From NCBI RefSeq assembly GCF_023700005.1, contig NZ_JAMLJK010000001.1, positions 558,001-622,000 on the forward strand: DNA of 64,000 nucleotides, in the 5' to 3' direction. Positions 9,063 through 18,207 of the stretch are shown here, piece by piece. The notes below the pieces were generated by a model. It was not told the origin of the DNA, ran no database searches, and saw nothing but the letters and a program-made list of their open reading frames with translations. This DNA comes from Larsenimonas rhizosphaerae. Its GTDB lineage: Bacteria; Pseudomonadota; Gammaproteobacteria; Pseudomonadales; Halomonadaceae. Numbering within the stretch: the stretch's first letter is position 1; each line of letters opens with the position of its first letter. A program made the translations under genes and the position numbers.

Positions 9063-9719
9063 CTACCGGGTCAGATGATTGACCAGTGCCGGCAGCTCTT
9101 CCATGTGGTAAAGGGCGTGGGCGCCTGCCGGGGTCGCTTCCTGATCCGGGAAATGATTGATGTGAATGACCTGCATGCCGGCAGCCAGACCTGCCTCGAC
9201 GCCTACGGCCGCATCATCGATCACGATGGCGTTTTCCGGTGCAAAGGCCAGCGCTCGGGTGGCATGCAGATAAAGCCCGGGGTCAGGCTTATGGCTACCC
9301 ACTTCATACGCCGAATAAAGGTGATCACCAAAATGATGCGCCAGCGCCGAAGCGGCCATGGCTCGTCGAATCTTCTCGATGGGGCCATTGGAGGCGACGG
9401 CCTTGGGGTGGGGCAGACGTTCGAGTGCGGATTCGATTCCTGCAATGCGAGGGACGCCCTGATCCATTCTGGCATACAGGCGACGACGCATGGCCGGCAT
9501 GGCTGCTTCCCGGGCATCCGGGGTGATGTCACCGTGTTCGCGTTCGAGGGTGGCCAGGATGGTGGGAAAGGCCGTGCCTCGAAATCGGGTCATGTAATCC
9601 GCCGGGACGAAGGGCAGCCCCAGTTCGTTAAAGGTCTCGGTCAGCACATCGGCCAGCAGGGGTTCGCTGTCAACCAGCGTGCCATCGCAATCAAACAACA
9701 GGCAGACGTTTCGGGCCAT
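9063..9719 (-). CDS. HAD superfamily IA hydrolase (phosphatase)
   Basis: 218 aa. Motif I is DCDGTLVDSE (residues 10-19) with the nucleophile and acid/base Asp. Motif II is VASNGP. Motif III Lys is in GSHKPDPGLY, and motif IV is VIDDAAVGVEAG. A small helical cap between motifs I and II (about 20-80) places it in subfamily IA with phosphoglycolate- and 6-phosphogluconate-phosphatase-like enzymes. It dephosphorylates a small cytosolic metabolite that cannot be named from sequence. It probably shares a promoter region with the divergent amidase gene. Confidence 0.87.
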   Translation of the reverse strand: MARNVCLLFDCDGTLVDSEPLLADVLTETFNELGLPFVPADYMTRFRGTAFPTILATLEREHGDITPDAREAAMPAMRRRLYARMDQGVPRIAGIESALERLPHPKAVASNGPIEKIRRAMAASALAHHFGDHLYSAYEVGSHKPDPGLYLHATRALAFAPENAIVIDDAAVGVEAGLAAGMQVIHINHFPDQEATPAGAHALYHMEELPALVNHLTR

Positions 9720-9846
9720 GGTATCTCGCTTTTAGCAGGTGATGTCGCAGTATGGCGGTCGGATCTTTTCCCTGCCATGTATCGTTTGGTGTTGTAAGCC
9801 GGCCTGAACCACACTCTGGATTCATGGACGATAACAGGATCTGGAT

Positions 9847-11274
9847 GTGAGCGTAGAGCATGAACTGGGCGATCTGAGCGCCACCGAACTGGTGGCCGGG
9901 TTTCAGCGCGGTGACTGGACACCGGTTGAGGCTGTCGACGCCTCCCTTGAGCGTATTCAGCGTTTCAACGATGCCGTCAATGCATACTGTCATGTGGATT
10001 ACGAGGGCGCGCGGGAGGCGGCGCGTGCCTCGGCAGCACGCTGGAAGCGCGGATCCCCCCTGAGCGCGGTGGATGGAGTGCCCACCTCGATGAAGGACTT
10101 GACCGAGGTCAGGGGCATGCCGGCACGTGAAGGCTCACTGACGACTTCGACAGCGGCCTGTACTCGGGATGCGCCACCGGCGCGAGCCATGCGCGAGGCT
10201 GGTGCGGTATTGCTTGGCAAGACCACCACGCCTGAATTCGGGTGCAAGGGCGTGACCGACAGCCGGGTTTACGGTATTACGCGAAATCCCTGGGATCTGT
10301 CGAGGACGCCGGGTGGATCATCCGGTGGGGCCGCAGCGGCCTGTGCCCTCAACATGGGGGTGCTGCACCAGGGAGGTGATTCCGGCGGCTCGATTCGTAT
10401 TCCGGCCGCCTTCTGTGGCGTGTTCGGATTCAAGTCCACGTTCGGGTGGGTGCCACAATGGCCCCCGAGTACCATGGCGAGCCTGTCTCACATTGGTCCC
10501 CTGACCCGGACGGTGGACGATGCTCTGCTGATGCTCAACGTCATCGGGCGGTTCGATCCACATGACTACTTCAGCGTGCCGGGTCAGCCGACGGACTGGG
10601 GGGAGCAGTGCAGGGCCGATGGCCGCCTGGATGGCCTGCGTATTGCGATGTGTCCGACACTGGGATGTGCCGCACCGGACCGCCGGATTCTGGAGCATCT
10701 GGGCGAGGCCGCCGAGCGGCTGGAGGCTCTGGGCGCGACGGTCACGCGCATCGAGCCCGAAATAGAGAGCTCGCTTGAAACGTATCGGGTGCTGTGGGCG
10801 TCGGCCTCTGCCAATCAGCTCAGTCATATCCCGGCGCAGCATCACGGGGTGATGGATCCGGGGCTTCGGGAAATTGCCCGCTTCGGCGAGCAGTTCAGTG
10901 CCGTGGACCTGCTTGATGCCCAGACTGCCCGCACGCGACTCAATGGCCATCTTGATCGCTTCTTCGACAGCCATGATCTGATGCTGACACCCAGTGTAGC
11001 CATTCCGCCCTTCGAGGCTGGTCATGATGTACCGCCGGGCAGCGGCATGCGGGACTGGATGGAGTGGACGCCGTACTCCTACCCCTTCAACCTGACCCAG
11101 CAGCCGGCTGCCTCATTGCCGTGCGGTTTTACCGATGACGGGTTGCCGGTAGGGATTCAGCTCGCCGGGGCGCGTTTTGATGACGCCAGACTTCTGCGGG
11201 CCTGCCACGCCTTTCTGAAGGCATGGCCTGCGGCCTTTCCTTCGGCACCGCAGGGAGCATCGTGCGGAACTTGA
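9847..11274 (+). CDS. Amidase signature family enzyme
   Basis: 475 aa. The Ser-cisSer-Lys triad can be read: Lys83 in VPTSMKDLTE, Ser158 in PGGSSGG and Ser182 in GDSGGSIRIP. Start is GTG at 9847; the overlapping ATG two bases earlier runs straight into TGA. The protein is cytoplasmic with no signal peptide. The family includes aliphatic amidases, allophanate and indoleacetamide hydrolases and GatA. It is not GatA: no gatB or gatC is nearby. The substrate is unassigned. It lies divergent from the HAD gene and just ahead of msrP. Confidence 0.87.
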   Translation: MSVEHELGDLSATELVAGFQRGDWTPVEAVDASLERIQRFNDAVNAYCHVDYEGAREAARASAARWKRGSPLSAVDGVPTSMKDLTEVRGMPAREGSLTTSTAACTRDAPPARAMREAGAVLLGKTTTPEFGCKGVTDSRVYGITRNPWDLSRTPGGSSGGAAAACALNMGVLHQGGDSGGSIRIPAAFCGVFGFKSTFGWVPQWPPSTMASLSHIGPLTRTVDDALLMLNVIGRFDPHDYFSVPGQPTDWGEQCRADGRLDGLRIAMCPTLGCAAPDRRILEHLGEAAERLEALGATVTRIEPEIESSLETYRVLWASASANQLSHIPAQHHGVMDPGLREIARFGEQFSAVDLLDAQTARTRLNGHLDRFFDSHDLMLTPSVAIPPFEAGHDVPPGSGMRDWMEWTPYSYPFNLTQQPAASLPCGFTDDGLPVGIQLAGARFDDARLLRACHAFLKAWPAAFPSAPQGASCGT

Positions 11275-11330
11275 TGCGTTTGTAACGGTCAGTAACCTTA
11301 CTGGCTGTATTTTAACGGGAGGACCCCGCC

Positions 11331-12344
11331 ATGCTGATTCGTTCACGACGTCCGCAGGACCCGACAGAAAATGATGTGACGCCGGAGGCCATGTACCGCA
11401 ATCGGCGCTGGTTCATGGGGGCGATGGGCGGACTTGGTCTGGCGGCGGCCCTGCCGGGCACGGCCTGGGCCAAACCGCCCTGGAAGGATGTCACCCCGGC
11501 CGAGGCACCGGCCTGGTTTGCGGCCATGAAGGAAAACGTGGCATGGGACGCGGTAGTGCCCGAGGATCAATCGGTCGACAAGACCACACCGTTCAAGGAC
11601 GCGACCAGCTACAACAATTTCTTTGAATTCGGGACCGACAAGAGTGATCCCGCCAATCGGGCCGGCCAGCTGACGACCGAGCCCTGGACGGTGATGATCG
11701 ATGGTGAGGTCAATAACCCGGGCAAGCTGTCGCTTGAAGCGCTGATGACGCCTTCCCGCCTCGAGGAGAGGATCTACCGTCTGCGCTGTGTCGAGGCGTG
11801 GTCGATGGTGATTCCATGGCTGGGGATTCCGCTGGCGGACGTGATTCGCCGCGCCGACCCGACCGGCGAAGCCCGTTATGTGCGGTTCGAGACGCTGGTG
11901 CGTCCCGAGGAAATGCCCGGGCAGCAATCGCGCTTCAACCTGATCGACTGGCCTTATGTGGAAGGTCTGCGGCTCGATGAAGCCATGCATCCGCTGGCCT
12001 TTCTGGCCGTAGGCAATTATGGCCGGGTGCTGCCGAATCAGAACGGGGCACCGCTCAGGCTGGTCGTTCCCTGGAAGTACGGCTTCAAAAGCATCAAGTC
12101 GATTGTCAGGATATCGCTGGTCCGTGACCAGCCGCTGAATTCGTGGCAGAAGATTGCCTCCAGCGAGTATGGCTTTTACGCCAACGTCAATCCGAATGTG
12201 GATCACCCCCGCTGGAGCCAGGCCACTGAGCGCCGGTTGCCGAACTCCCTGTTCAACCCCAACCGCATGGATACTCGGATGTTCAACGGGTACGAGGAAG
12301 TAGCCTCGCTGTACAGCGGCATGGACCTGAGGAAACACTTTTGA
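11331..12344 (+). CDS. msrP: Protein-methionine-sulfoxide reductase catalytic subunit MsrP
   Basis: 337 aa, the usual size. The N-terminus has a Tat-type signal: [12 protein letters not shown] followed by a hydrophobic stretch ending at AWA (about 23-47). The molybdopterin core contains [15 protein letters not shown], whose Cys is the Mo ligand, and the C-terminal segment [13 protein letters not shown]. MsrP repairs oxidised methionines in periplasmic proteins using electrons from MsrQ. An AACGGGAGG ribosome binding site precedes the ATG. The stop overlaps the msrQ start, so the two are co-translated. Confidence 0.95.
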   Translation: MLIRSRRPQDPTENDVTPEAMYRNRRWFMGAMGGLGLAAALPGTAWAKPPWKDVTPAEAPAWFAAMKENVAWDAVVPEDQSVDKTTPFKDATSYNNFFEFGTDKSDPANRAGQLTTEPWTVMIDGEVNNPGKLSLEALMTPSRLEERIYRLRCVEAWSMVIPWLGIPLADVIRRADPTGEARYVRFETLVRPEEMPGQQSRFNLIDWPYVEGLRLDEAMHPLAFLAVGNYGRVLPNQNGAPLRLVVPWKYGFKSIKSIVRISLVRDQPLNSWQKIASSEYGFYANVNPNVDHPRWSQATERRLPNSLFNPNRMDTRMFNGYEEVASLYSGMDLRKHF

Positions 12345-12970
12345 TGACCCTGTCGTCGCCGCGTGTACTGCTGCTCTGGCGAGTGCTTGTTTTCATGGCA
12401 GCGCTGTCTCCACTGGTGTACTGGAGCACTCAGGTTGCGCTTCAGCAGGCCGGTCCGGAGCCTGGCAAGTATCTGCTGCTGGGGTTTGGCCTGTGCGCCC
12501 TGGTGATTCTGTTGCTGACCCTGAGCCTGACGCCGCTATCGAAACTGACCCGCTGGAAGGGCTTTACCCTCATTCGCCGTCAGCTGGGACTATGGGCATT
12601 TTTCTATGCGCTGCTGCACCTGAGCAGCTATCTGGTATTCATTCTGGGGCTGGATTTCAGTGTGCTGTTGCAGGATATCGCGCGCCGCCCTTATGTGATT
12701 GTTGGCATGCTGGCGCTGGTGGGGCTGCTGGTCATGGCGCTGACCTCCAATCGCTGGGCCATGCGCCGACTGGGCAAGCGCTGGAAGCCCCTGCACAAGG
12801 TGGTCTATCTCGTGCTGGCGCTGGTGCTGCTGCATTTTTTCTGGGTCGTACGCGCTGACATGACCGACTGGGCCGGGTACGCGCTGGCCGCGGTGGCACT
12901 GATGAGTCTGCGGCTACCGGCCATTTCGACCCGCCTGCCTTCCCTGGGCAAGCGTCTGGGGCTGCGCTGA
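12344..12970 (+). CDS. msrQ: MsrQ, heme-binding membrane subunit of the MsrPQ system
   Basis: 208 aa from ATG 12344, which shares a base with the msrP stop (TGATG); an in-frame TTG one codon earlier is the alternative. Six hydrophobic segments are seen. Conserved heme-ligand His candidates occur in FFYALLHLSSY and in WKPLHKVVYLVLALVLLHFF. The sequence PLSKLTRWKGFTLIRRQLG is typical of the family. MsrQ is a ferric-reductase-like membrane protein that passes electrons from the quinone pool or cytosolic flavin reductase to MsrP. It ends 7 bp before the convergent dinB gene. Confidence 0.93.
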   Translation: MTLSSPRVLLLWRVLVFMAALSPLVYWSTQVALQQAGPEPGKYLLLGFGLCALVILLLTLSLTPLSKLTRWKGFTLIRRQLGLWAFFYALLHLSSYLVFILGLDFSVLLQDIARRPYVIVGMLALVGLLVMALTSNRWAMRRLGKRWKPLHKVVYLVLALVLLHFFWVVRADMTDWAGYALAAVALMSLRLPAISTRLPSLGKRLGLR

Positions 12971-12977
12971 GGCCTGA

Positions 12978-14021
12978 TTAGAAGAGCCCCAGTTGCTTCA
13001 AGTCATCGGGCGGGGTCAGGCGTACGCCGACACCGAGCAGGCGTACCGGTCTGGCCCGGCGGTGCCAGGCTTCATCCAAAAGGTGCTGATAGATCTCAAG
13101 GCCGGGCGTGACGCCGCTGGTTTCAAGGGTCGTGATGCTGAAGTCGTTGAAACGCACCTTGACGAACAGCTTGTTCAGCGGGGGATGCTCGTGACGGGCC
13201 AGCCGCTCGTCGAGTTTGACGACCAGCGCTGTCACGGCCTGTTGACAGGCCGCAAGGTCGGGCAGGTCCTGATCGAAGGTGGTTTCCACACTGACGGACT
13301 TGCGCTCGCGGGTGATATTGACCTCCCGGTGGTCGATGCCACGCGACAGTTCATAAAGGCGCTGGCCGAACTTGCCGAAGTTCTCGAGCAAACGGGCCAG
13401 TGACACGTCCCGGAGTTCCGGGCAGGTGCGGATGCCCAGCCGTTCTAGTTTGGCAGCGGTCGCCGGGCCTACGCCGTGCAGCTTGCTGACGGCCAGCTGG
13501 TCGATGAAGGCATCTGCCTGGTCAGGGGTAATGACGCGCAGCCCATCGGGCTTGTCCCAGTCACTGGCAATCTTGGCGAGAAACTTGTTGGGCGCTGCCC
13601 CGACTGAAAGCGTGATGCCGGTCCTCGACAACGCCTGTTCCTTCAGCCAGCGCGCCATCCAGGTGGCGCTGCCCTGAAACCGGATGACATCGCTGACGTC
13701 GAGATAAGCCTCATCCAGTGATAGCGGCTCCACCTTTGGCGTCAGCTCGAAAAAAAGCGCCTGAATATCGGCGGAAACGGCGCGGTACCTCTCGAAGTCC
13801 GGCCGAATGATTTCAAGTTCCGGGCAAAGCTTCAGTGCCTGGGCACTGGGCATGGCGGAGCGTACGCCGAAGGCGCGGGCCGGATAGTTACAGGTGGCGA
13901 TGACGCCGCGGTGATCGGCGCGACCGCCTACGGCGATCGGGCGATCAGCCAGCGCCGGGTTGTCGCGCATTTCGACGGCGGCGTAGAAGCAGTCGCAATC
14001 AGCGTGAAGAATCTTTTTCAT
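12978..14021 (-). CDS. dinB: DNA polymerase IV (Y-family translesion polymerase)
   Basis: 347 aa from the ATG at 14021; an in-frame upstream extension of 17 residues lacks family similarity. Catalytic motifs: MKKILHADCDCFYAAVEMRD at the start (metal-binding Asp) and PLSLDEAYLDVSD (Asp-Glu pair) near residue 100. The helix-hairpin-helix thumb reads LHGVGPATAAKLERLGI, and a little-finger domain follows. The C-terminus ends LGLF, resembling the beta-clamp binding peptide of DinB proteins (QLGLF). The enzyme bypasses DNA lesions at stalled forks. The DUF1289 gene upstream overlaps its start by about 23 bp, suggesting translational coupling. No clear LexA box was identified. Confidence 0.95.
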   Translation of the reverse strand: MKKILHADCDCFYAAVEMRDNPALADRPIAVGGRADHRGVIATCNYPARAFGVRSAMPSAQALKLCPELEIIRPDFERYRAVSADIQALFFELTPKVEPLSLDEAYLDVSDVIRFQGSATWMARWLKEQALSRTGITLSVGAAPNKFLAKIASDWDKPDGLRVITPDQADAFIDQLAVSKLHGVGPATAAKLERLGIRTCPELRDVSLARLLENFGKFGQRLYELSRGIDHREVNITRERKSVSVETTFDQDLPDLAACQQAVTALVVKLDERLARHEHPPLNKLFVKVRFNDFSITTLETSGVTPGLEIYQHLLDEAWHRRARPVRLLGVGVRLTPPDDLKQLGLF

Positions 14022-14232
14022 GCAGGCCGGCAGGCGTGAGAGGGCTTTCACGTTCGGCGCGACGAGCCGCACATCGCGCCAGGATGTCGCGCTGATCGGT
14101 CTCGCTCAGACCGCCCCAGGCCACGATTTCATCAATATGACGCAGACAGCCCTGGCATACTCTGTGCTCATCCAGCGTGCAATGCTTTATACAGGGTGAT
14201 GGCACCATTCGTGATTGATCCCGCCGGTTCAT
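13999..14232 (-). CDS. DUF1289 domain-containing protein
   Basis: 77 aa from the ATG at 14232; ATGs at 14208 and 14256 are alternatives. The core is SPCIKHCTLDEHRVCQGCLR with four Cys that look like a metal-binding knuckle (C-x3-C, C-x2-C), then WGGLSETDQRDILARC, the DUF1289 signature. It is small, cytoplasmic and of unknown function, often with a role proposed from its zinc-ribbon-like cysteines. Its 3' end overlaps the dinB start, so both are probably transcribed together. Confidence 0.85.
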   Translation of the reverse strand: MNRRDQSRMVPSPCIKHCTLDEHRVCQGCLRHIDEIVAWGGLSETDQRDILARCAARRAERESPLTPAGLHEKDSSR

Positions 14233-14293
14233 TCGACCGACGGGCTCCCGAGTCATGTATGTATGCACAGTATCGCCCGGCAATGTGCCCGCT

Positions 14294-15394
14294 TCAAGCG
14301 TAAGCGGCCAGGCGTTCCATCAGAGGGGCAAGCCGGCCCGGCATCAGGGCATCTTCCACGGCGCTGATGCGTAATACGTGTCCCAGCGCCGGATGGGGCG
14401 GGCGATGCACCACCACACCTCCATCAAGCAGGTCGCGCTGGATATTTTCGGCCATGTCGCTGTTGGGCAGGCGCAGGGCGACAAAGTTGGTGTGGCTTGT
14501 CATGACATCAGCGCCGGCATCGGCCAGTCGTGTGGCCAGGCGCGTACGTCTGTCGATGACATCCTGCACGTGCTGCTGCACTTCAGTGTCATGATCCAGT
14601 ACGGTTTCCGCTGCTGCCAGGGCGACGGAGGAGACCGCGTAATGAATGCGCACCGTATGCAGCGCCTGAATCACCTCGGGCGAGGCGATGGCGTAGCCGA
14701 TCCGCAGCCCGGCCAGCCCATGGGCCTTGGAAAAGGTGCGCAGCCGCAGGGCATTGGGAAGCGGGTGGCTGTCGATCACCTCGGCACCGAATTCGTAATA
14801 GGCCTCGTCGAGCAGCAGCCAGCAGTGCTCGGGCAACCCCTGTGCAAAGGTGTTGATCTCTTCCTGGGTATAAACCGCGCCGCTGGGGTTGTCTGGATTG
14901 GCCAGGTAGACCATCACGGCGCCGGTCTCCCTCACCGCCTGATCCAGGGCAACCAGGTCCGGTGCGAGCACGCCGGGGCGATCCTGATAGGCCACTTCAT
15001 GCACTACAAGCCCCTGACCTTCAGCAAAGTAACGGAAGGTGGGGTAGGTGCCGGCACTGGTTACCACGGTGCTTCCTGTGTCGCAACAGGCGCGCAGTGC
15101 CAGTGCGATCAGGCTGTCTGCGCCGGCATCGACAATCAGTTCATCCATGGCTCGCCCCAGGTGTTTACCAAGCCGGGTCCGCACGCCAAAGGCGTCGGCA
15201 TCGCCGTAGGCGCGGGCATGACGGGCGGTTTCCTCACCCAGCAACGTGGCCAGCGCATTGTGTGGCATGTCCAGCCCTTCATTGGACCCCAATTGATGGG
15301 GCAGGCGGCGGTCAAGCCGACGCTCGAGGGCCTTGAGCCCCGGGAACGGGTTGCGCGGACTATCGGGCGTCAGGTGTGAGGCGTAGCGAGGCAT
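14294..15394 (-). CDS. PLP-dependent class I/II aminotransferase (histidinol-phosphate aminotransferase-like)
   Basis: 366 aa from the ATG at 15394, which has AAAGGA 7 nt upstream. Motifs: LGSNEG near the N-terminus, YLANPDNPSG (about 165-175), LLDEAYYEF, and the PLP lysine in TFSKAHGLAGLRIGYA. Layout and length fit HisC-type aminotransferases acting on phosphorylated or aromatic amino acids. No his genes are nearby, so this may be a second HisC-like enzyme rather than the biosynthetic one. It lies just downstream of the lipoprotein gene on the same strand. Confidence 0.87.
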   Translation of the reverse strand: MPRYASHLTPDSPRNPFPGLKALERRLDRRLPHQLGSNEGLDMPHNALATLLGEETARHARAYGDADAFGVRTRLGKHLGRAMDELIVDAGADSLIALALRACCDTGSTVVTSAGTYPTFRYFAEGQGLVVHEVAYQDRPGVLAPDLVALDQAVRETGAVMVYLANPDNPSGAVYTQEEINTFAQGLPEHCWLLLDEAYYEFGAEVIDSHPLPNALRLRTFSKAHGLAGLRIGYAIASPEVIQALHTVRIHYAVSSVALAAAETVLDHDTEVQQHVQDVIDRRTRLATRLADAGADVMTSHTNFVALRLPNSDMAENIQRDLLDGGVVVHRPPHPALGHVLRISAVEDALMPGRLAPLMERLAAYA

Positions 15395-15433
15395 GGAAGA
15401 TCCTTTCAGGCAGTACAGCAGATTCAAACCCTG

Positions 15434-15937
15434 TCAGTAACGTCGGGTTTCGTTCAGGGCACTGGCATCCAGCGCGCCGCGAAGGGTGTGTTGCCACACC
15501 GGGGCAGGCTGATGACCATGGTAAAGGGTCAGTGCCAGCGTATAAGGGTAGAGGGTGCGGTCCGTGAGATGCAGCGCCTTGCCGGCGTCGAGGCGGGTAA
15601 GCAGTTGCCACTGATCCGCCTGCAGTTCTCCCGGGGGGGTGGCGTCCGGCCAGGCCAGTACCTGCAGTGTGCTGGAGGAGGTCAGCATTGCACGCAGCAG
15701 GGCTTCCCTGAAGTGACCCACCGGCGCGGGGAAGAACTGGTCGATGGTGGTGGGTGGCAACAGCAGGATGTCCGGCGTGGAAGCCTCGGCCCATGGGGCC
15801 TTTTCTGCCAGGGTATGCGCGACCTGACGCCCGAGATCATGCAGGGGATCACGTTCCTTGGGCGTTTCACTGGAGGAAAACAGGGAGCAGCCTCCCAGCC
15901 ACAGCGTCATCAGTAACAGGGCAGCGAGGCGTGTCAT
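15434..15937 (-). CDS. Small outer-membrane-type lipoprotein, function unknown
   Basis: 167 aa. The N-terminus has a lipoprotein signal peptide with lipobox LGGC (Cys17), followed by Ser-Leu, which favours outer-membrane sorting. The mature part has no family I can name; it contains TPDILLLPPTTIDQFF and DQWQLLTRLDAGKALHL. Its ATG overlaps the stop of the upstream lysophospholipase-like gene by 4 bp (ATGA), so the two are co-translated and may work together in the envelope. Confidence 0.72.
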   Translation of the reverse strand: MTRLAALLLMTLWLGGCSLFSSSETPKERDPLHDLGRQVAHTLAEKAPWAEASTPDILLLPPTTIDQFFPAPVGHFREALLRAMLTSSSTLQVLAWPDATPPGELQADQWQLLTRLDAGKALHLTDRTLYPYTLALTLYHGHQPAPVWQHTLRGALDASALNETRRY

Positions 15938-16908
15938 AGGGTGATGTCCCTCTCAGCCGGGGTGAGGGGTGCGTCAATGAAGGCCAGCAGGGCGTTGAAC
16001 AAAGGCTCCCGTATCTCGGGTGATTCATTGACCAGGTGATGCCTGGCGCGGGTATGGCGAACTACCCGTGCTTCGGGAAATTTTTCCCTGAGCAGCGGCA
16101 GGTTCCATCGCCAGTCGACGGTAAGGTCCTGCTCGCCCTGCAGGATCATCGCAGGCAGACAGATGGATGGTCGCTGGCGAATATCCCGGATCCAGACCTT
16201 CATGGCACTGACCCAGGCCACCGACAGCGCCGTGGCCTGCAGTGGATCATCCTGACGCAGGAATCTGGCAAAGGCTGCATCGGTGCTGTTGGGGCGAAAC
16301 GTGCGCTTGAGGCTGCTGACAAAGGGGCTGAGTGCCCAGTGTATCCAGCGGGTCTGCTGCCAGCCTCTGGGACGTACCAGCGGTGCCAGCAGACACAGGC
16401 TCTGCCAGGGGGTGGGCGTATCCGCCAGGGCATCGGTGGCGAGTATTGCGCTGCCGGTACTCTGCCCGAGACCGACCCATGGCGTCGGTGCCAGTCGCTG
16501 CCGATCAACATGGCTGCGCACCTGGTGCAGGCACTCTACATAGTCGTCAAAGGCGGTAATCGAGGCACGCTCTCCGCTTGAAAGGCCATGCCCGGGGAGG
16601 TCCCACAGTACGACCTGCCAGTGCGCCTTGAGCAGGGCTTCCAGAATATGGGCATAAAGGCCCAGATGATCGAAATAGCCATGGACGATGAATACGGTGC
16701 CGCGTGGGCCGGGAGGACACCAGACCTGCGCCCACAACTGCCAGGCCGTGGCATCAATCATGCCGCAGTGCACTGTTCTGGCATGCGGCAGGCAGTGGTC
16801 CAGCCCGTAATGAGCCATGTAGTCGCCCAGGACGCCATCCAATGAGGTTACGGGCGCCAGCGGGCCTGTCTGGGACAGCGTGCAGAAATCGGGCAGTGGA
16901 TCGGTCAT
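15934..16908 (-). CDS. Alpha/beta hydrolase, lysophospholipase/monoacylglycerol-lipase type
   Basis: 324 aa from the ATG at 16908, chosen because the upstream extension is low-complexity and unlike the family. Seen: the oxyanion/lid motif HGYFDHLGLY, WDLPGHGLSSGERA, and the nucleophile elbow GLGQSTGS. Standard members carry GHSMGG or GxSxG; here Ser is in G-Q-S-T-G, which still fits. Asp in LQGEQDLTVDW and His in RARHHLVNES complete a triad. No signal peptide. It probably cleaves lysophospholipids or monoglycerides. Operon with the lipoprotein gene. Confidence 0.85.
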   Translation of the reverse strand: MTDPLPDFCTLSQTGPLAPVTSLDGVLGDYMAHYGLDHCLPHARTVHCGMIDATAWQLWAQVWCPPGPRGTVFIVHGYFDHLGLYAHILEALLKAHWQVVLWDLPGHGLSSGERASITAFDDYVECLHQVRSHVDRQRLAPTPWVGLGQSTGSAILATDALADTPTPWQSLCLLAPLVRPRGWQQTRWIHWALSPFVSSLKRTFRPNSTDAAFARFLRQDDPLQATALSVAWVSAMKVWIRDIRQRPSICLPAMILQGEQDLTVDWRWNLPLLREKFPEARVVRHTRARHHLVNESPEIREPLFNALLAFIDAPLTPAERDITL

Positions 16909-17103
16909 GGGTACCTGACGTGAAGCGGGCCATAACGGGCAATGGTACCCGGGATAGCACCTGGCTGGAATCCTGTAGTGTAGCGGTACCGGGCCGATGG
17001 TGGGCGTCAAGGGGGCTCTGCCATGATGTCTCGGCCATGACCGGGCCGTATTTAGGCCCGAAACGCCCTGTCAGCAGGTCGTGCTTCATGCCCTGCCTGA
17101 TGC

Positions 17104-17607
17104 TTACGTGGACCCGGGGATGCCGGCGATGCCTTCCAGCGCTGAATTACTGCTGCCAGCCTGAGGTAATACGCTGAAGCTGCCGTCGGTTTCAAGCACT
17201 ACGGCATATACGCTCTCTACGTCAGTGATGCCCTTTTCACGAATGGCGGCGCAGATTTCGGCCCGGACCACTCGTTCACGCTGCAGGGTGTCTTCACAGT
17301 ACCTGCCGTTGAACAGCAGAAGTGACGGTCTGGACTTGACCAGGTTCTTGACGCGTTTCGAGCGAACGGACGTGAAGGTGATAATAAACTGCAGCAAAAT
17401 GATGATCACGAACGCGGTAACGCTCTGCGTAAAGGGCACCTGGCTTGAGGTCAGCGCGGTAGACAGCGTCGAGCCCAGTGCGATCGTGACCACGAAGTCA
17501 AAGGCATTCCATTTGGACAGGGTGCGCTTGCCTGAAAGCCTCAGTATGACGATCAGGGTCAGGTAGCTGCATATGCCAATGACAATGGTGTGAACAATCG
17601 GGTTCAT
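17104..17607 (-). CDS. DUF421 (YetF-like) membrane protein
   Basis: 167 aa. Three N-terminal hydrophobic segments are followed by a cytoplasmic domain. Family hallmarks: RLSGKRTLSKWNAFDFVVTI and LGSTLSTALT, then SRPSLLLFNGRYCEDTLQRE and the DUF421 tail AIREKGITDVESVYAVVLET. Function is not established for the family; YetF homologues in Bacillus are linked to spore germination and membrane metabolism. A single gene. The 190 bp upstream, between it and the lipase start, hold nothing obvious. Confidence 0.85.
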   Translation of the reverse strand: MNPIVHTIVIGICSYLTLIVILRLSGKRTLSKWNAFDFVVTIALGSTLSTALTSSQVPFTQSVTAFVIIILLQFIITFTSVRSKRVKNLVKSRPSLLLFNGRYCEDTLQRERVVRAEICAAIREKGITDVESVYAVVLETDGSFSVLPQAGSSNSALEGIAGIPGST

Positions 17608-17714
17608 GAATACGTTTTCCGCATGGAAAGGGCAGTAGTGCCGAGGTCACAGCCTAGGTGTTTCATGAGGGCCTGTCAGTGCGCCCTGTCGAATCAGGCC
17701 TGCCGGGCTCCGGT

Positions 17715-18095
17715 TTAACAACGCTGGTGGCGAAAAATGCCCCAGGCCAGTGTCAGCCAGCCGGCCATCAGAAGTGTGCCTCCGACGGGGGTTACCGGCC
17801 CCAGCCAGGACGGGGCGCCGAGTGTCAGTGCATAAAGGGAGCCTGAAAACATCACGGTGCCCGCCATCCACAGCCGCACGGCGGCACGTTGTGCGGTAAA
17901 GGCATGCTGCTGTCGCCAGACCAGTACCAGCATGATGGCGAGGGTGTGCCACATCTGATAGCGCACGGCGGTTTCCCAGGCATGAAACAGGGCCTCTGAG
18001 ACGGTGTCCTGAAGGCCATGCGCGCCGAATGCCCCTGCCATGACACCAATGAATCCGCTAAAACAGGCGGCCATCCATTCGATTTTTTCCTTCAT
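17715..18095 (-). CDS. DUF423 family membrane protein (YgdD-like)
   Basis: 126 aa from the ATG at 18095, which has GGGGGAG 8 nt upstream; the frame is open further but the extension is not family-like. Seen: GFIGVMAGAFGAHGLQ, the DUF423 signature, a conserved WETAVRYQMWHTLA stretch, and four membrane segments. Small inner-membrane protein of unknown function. It is divergent from the AGCS gene at 18208, and the AT-rich 112-bp gap probably holds both promoters. Confidence 0.9.
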   Translation of the reverse strand: MKEKIEWMAACFSGFIGVMAGAFGAHGLQDTVSEALFHAWETAVRYQMWHTLAIMLVLVWRQQHAFTAQRAAVRLWMAGTVMFSGSLYALTLGAPSWLGPVTPVGGTLLMAGWLTLAWGIFRHQRC

Positions 18096-18207
18096 CGTGT
18101 ACACTCCCCCCGCGTAAATTGATAAACGCCACATAACATTAATAAGACCCGTCACTGCAAGTGATCGTTTTTGCAATGAAAACGGGTAACTCTGGAGCAC
18201 GCCAATA

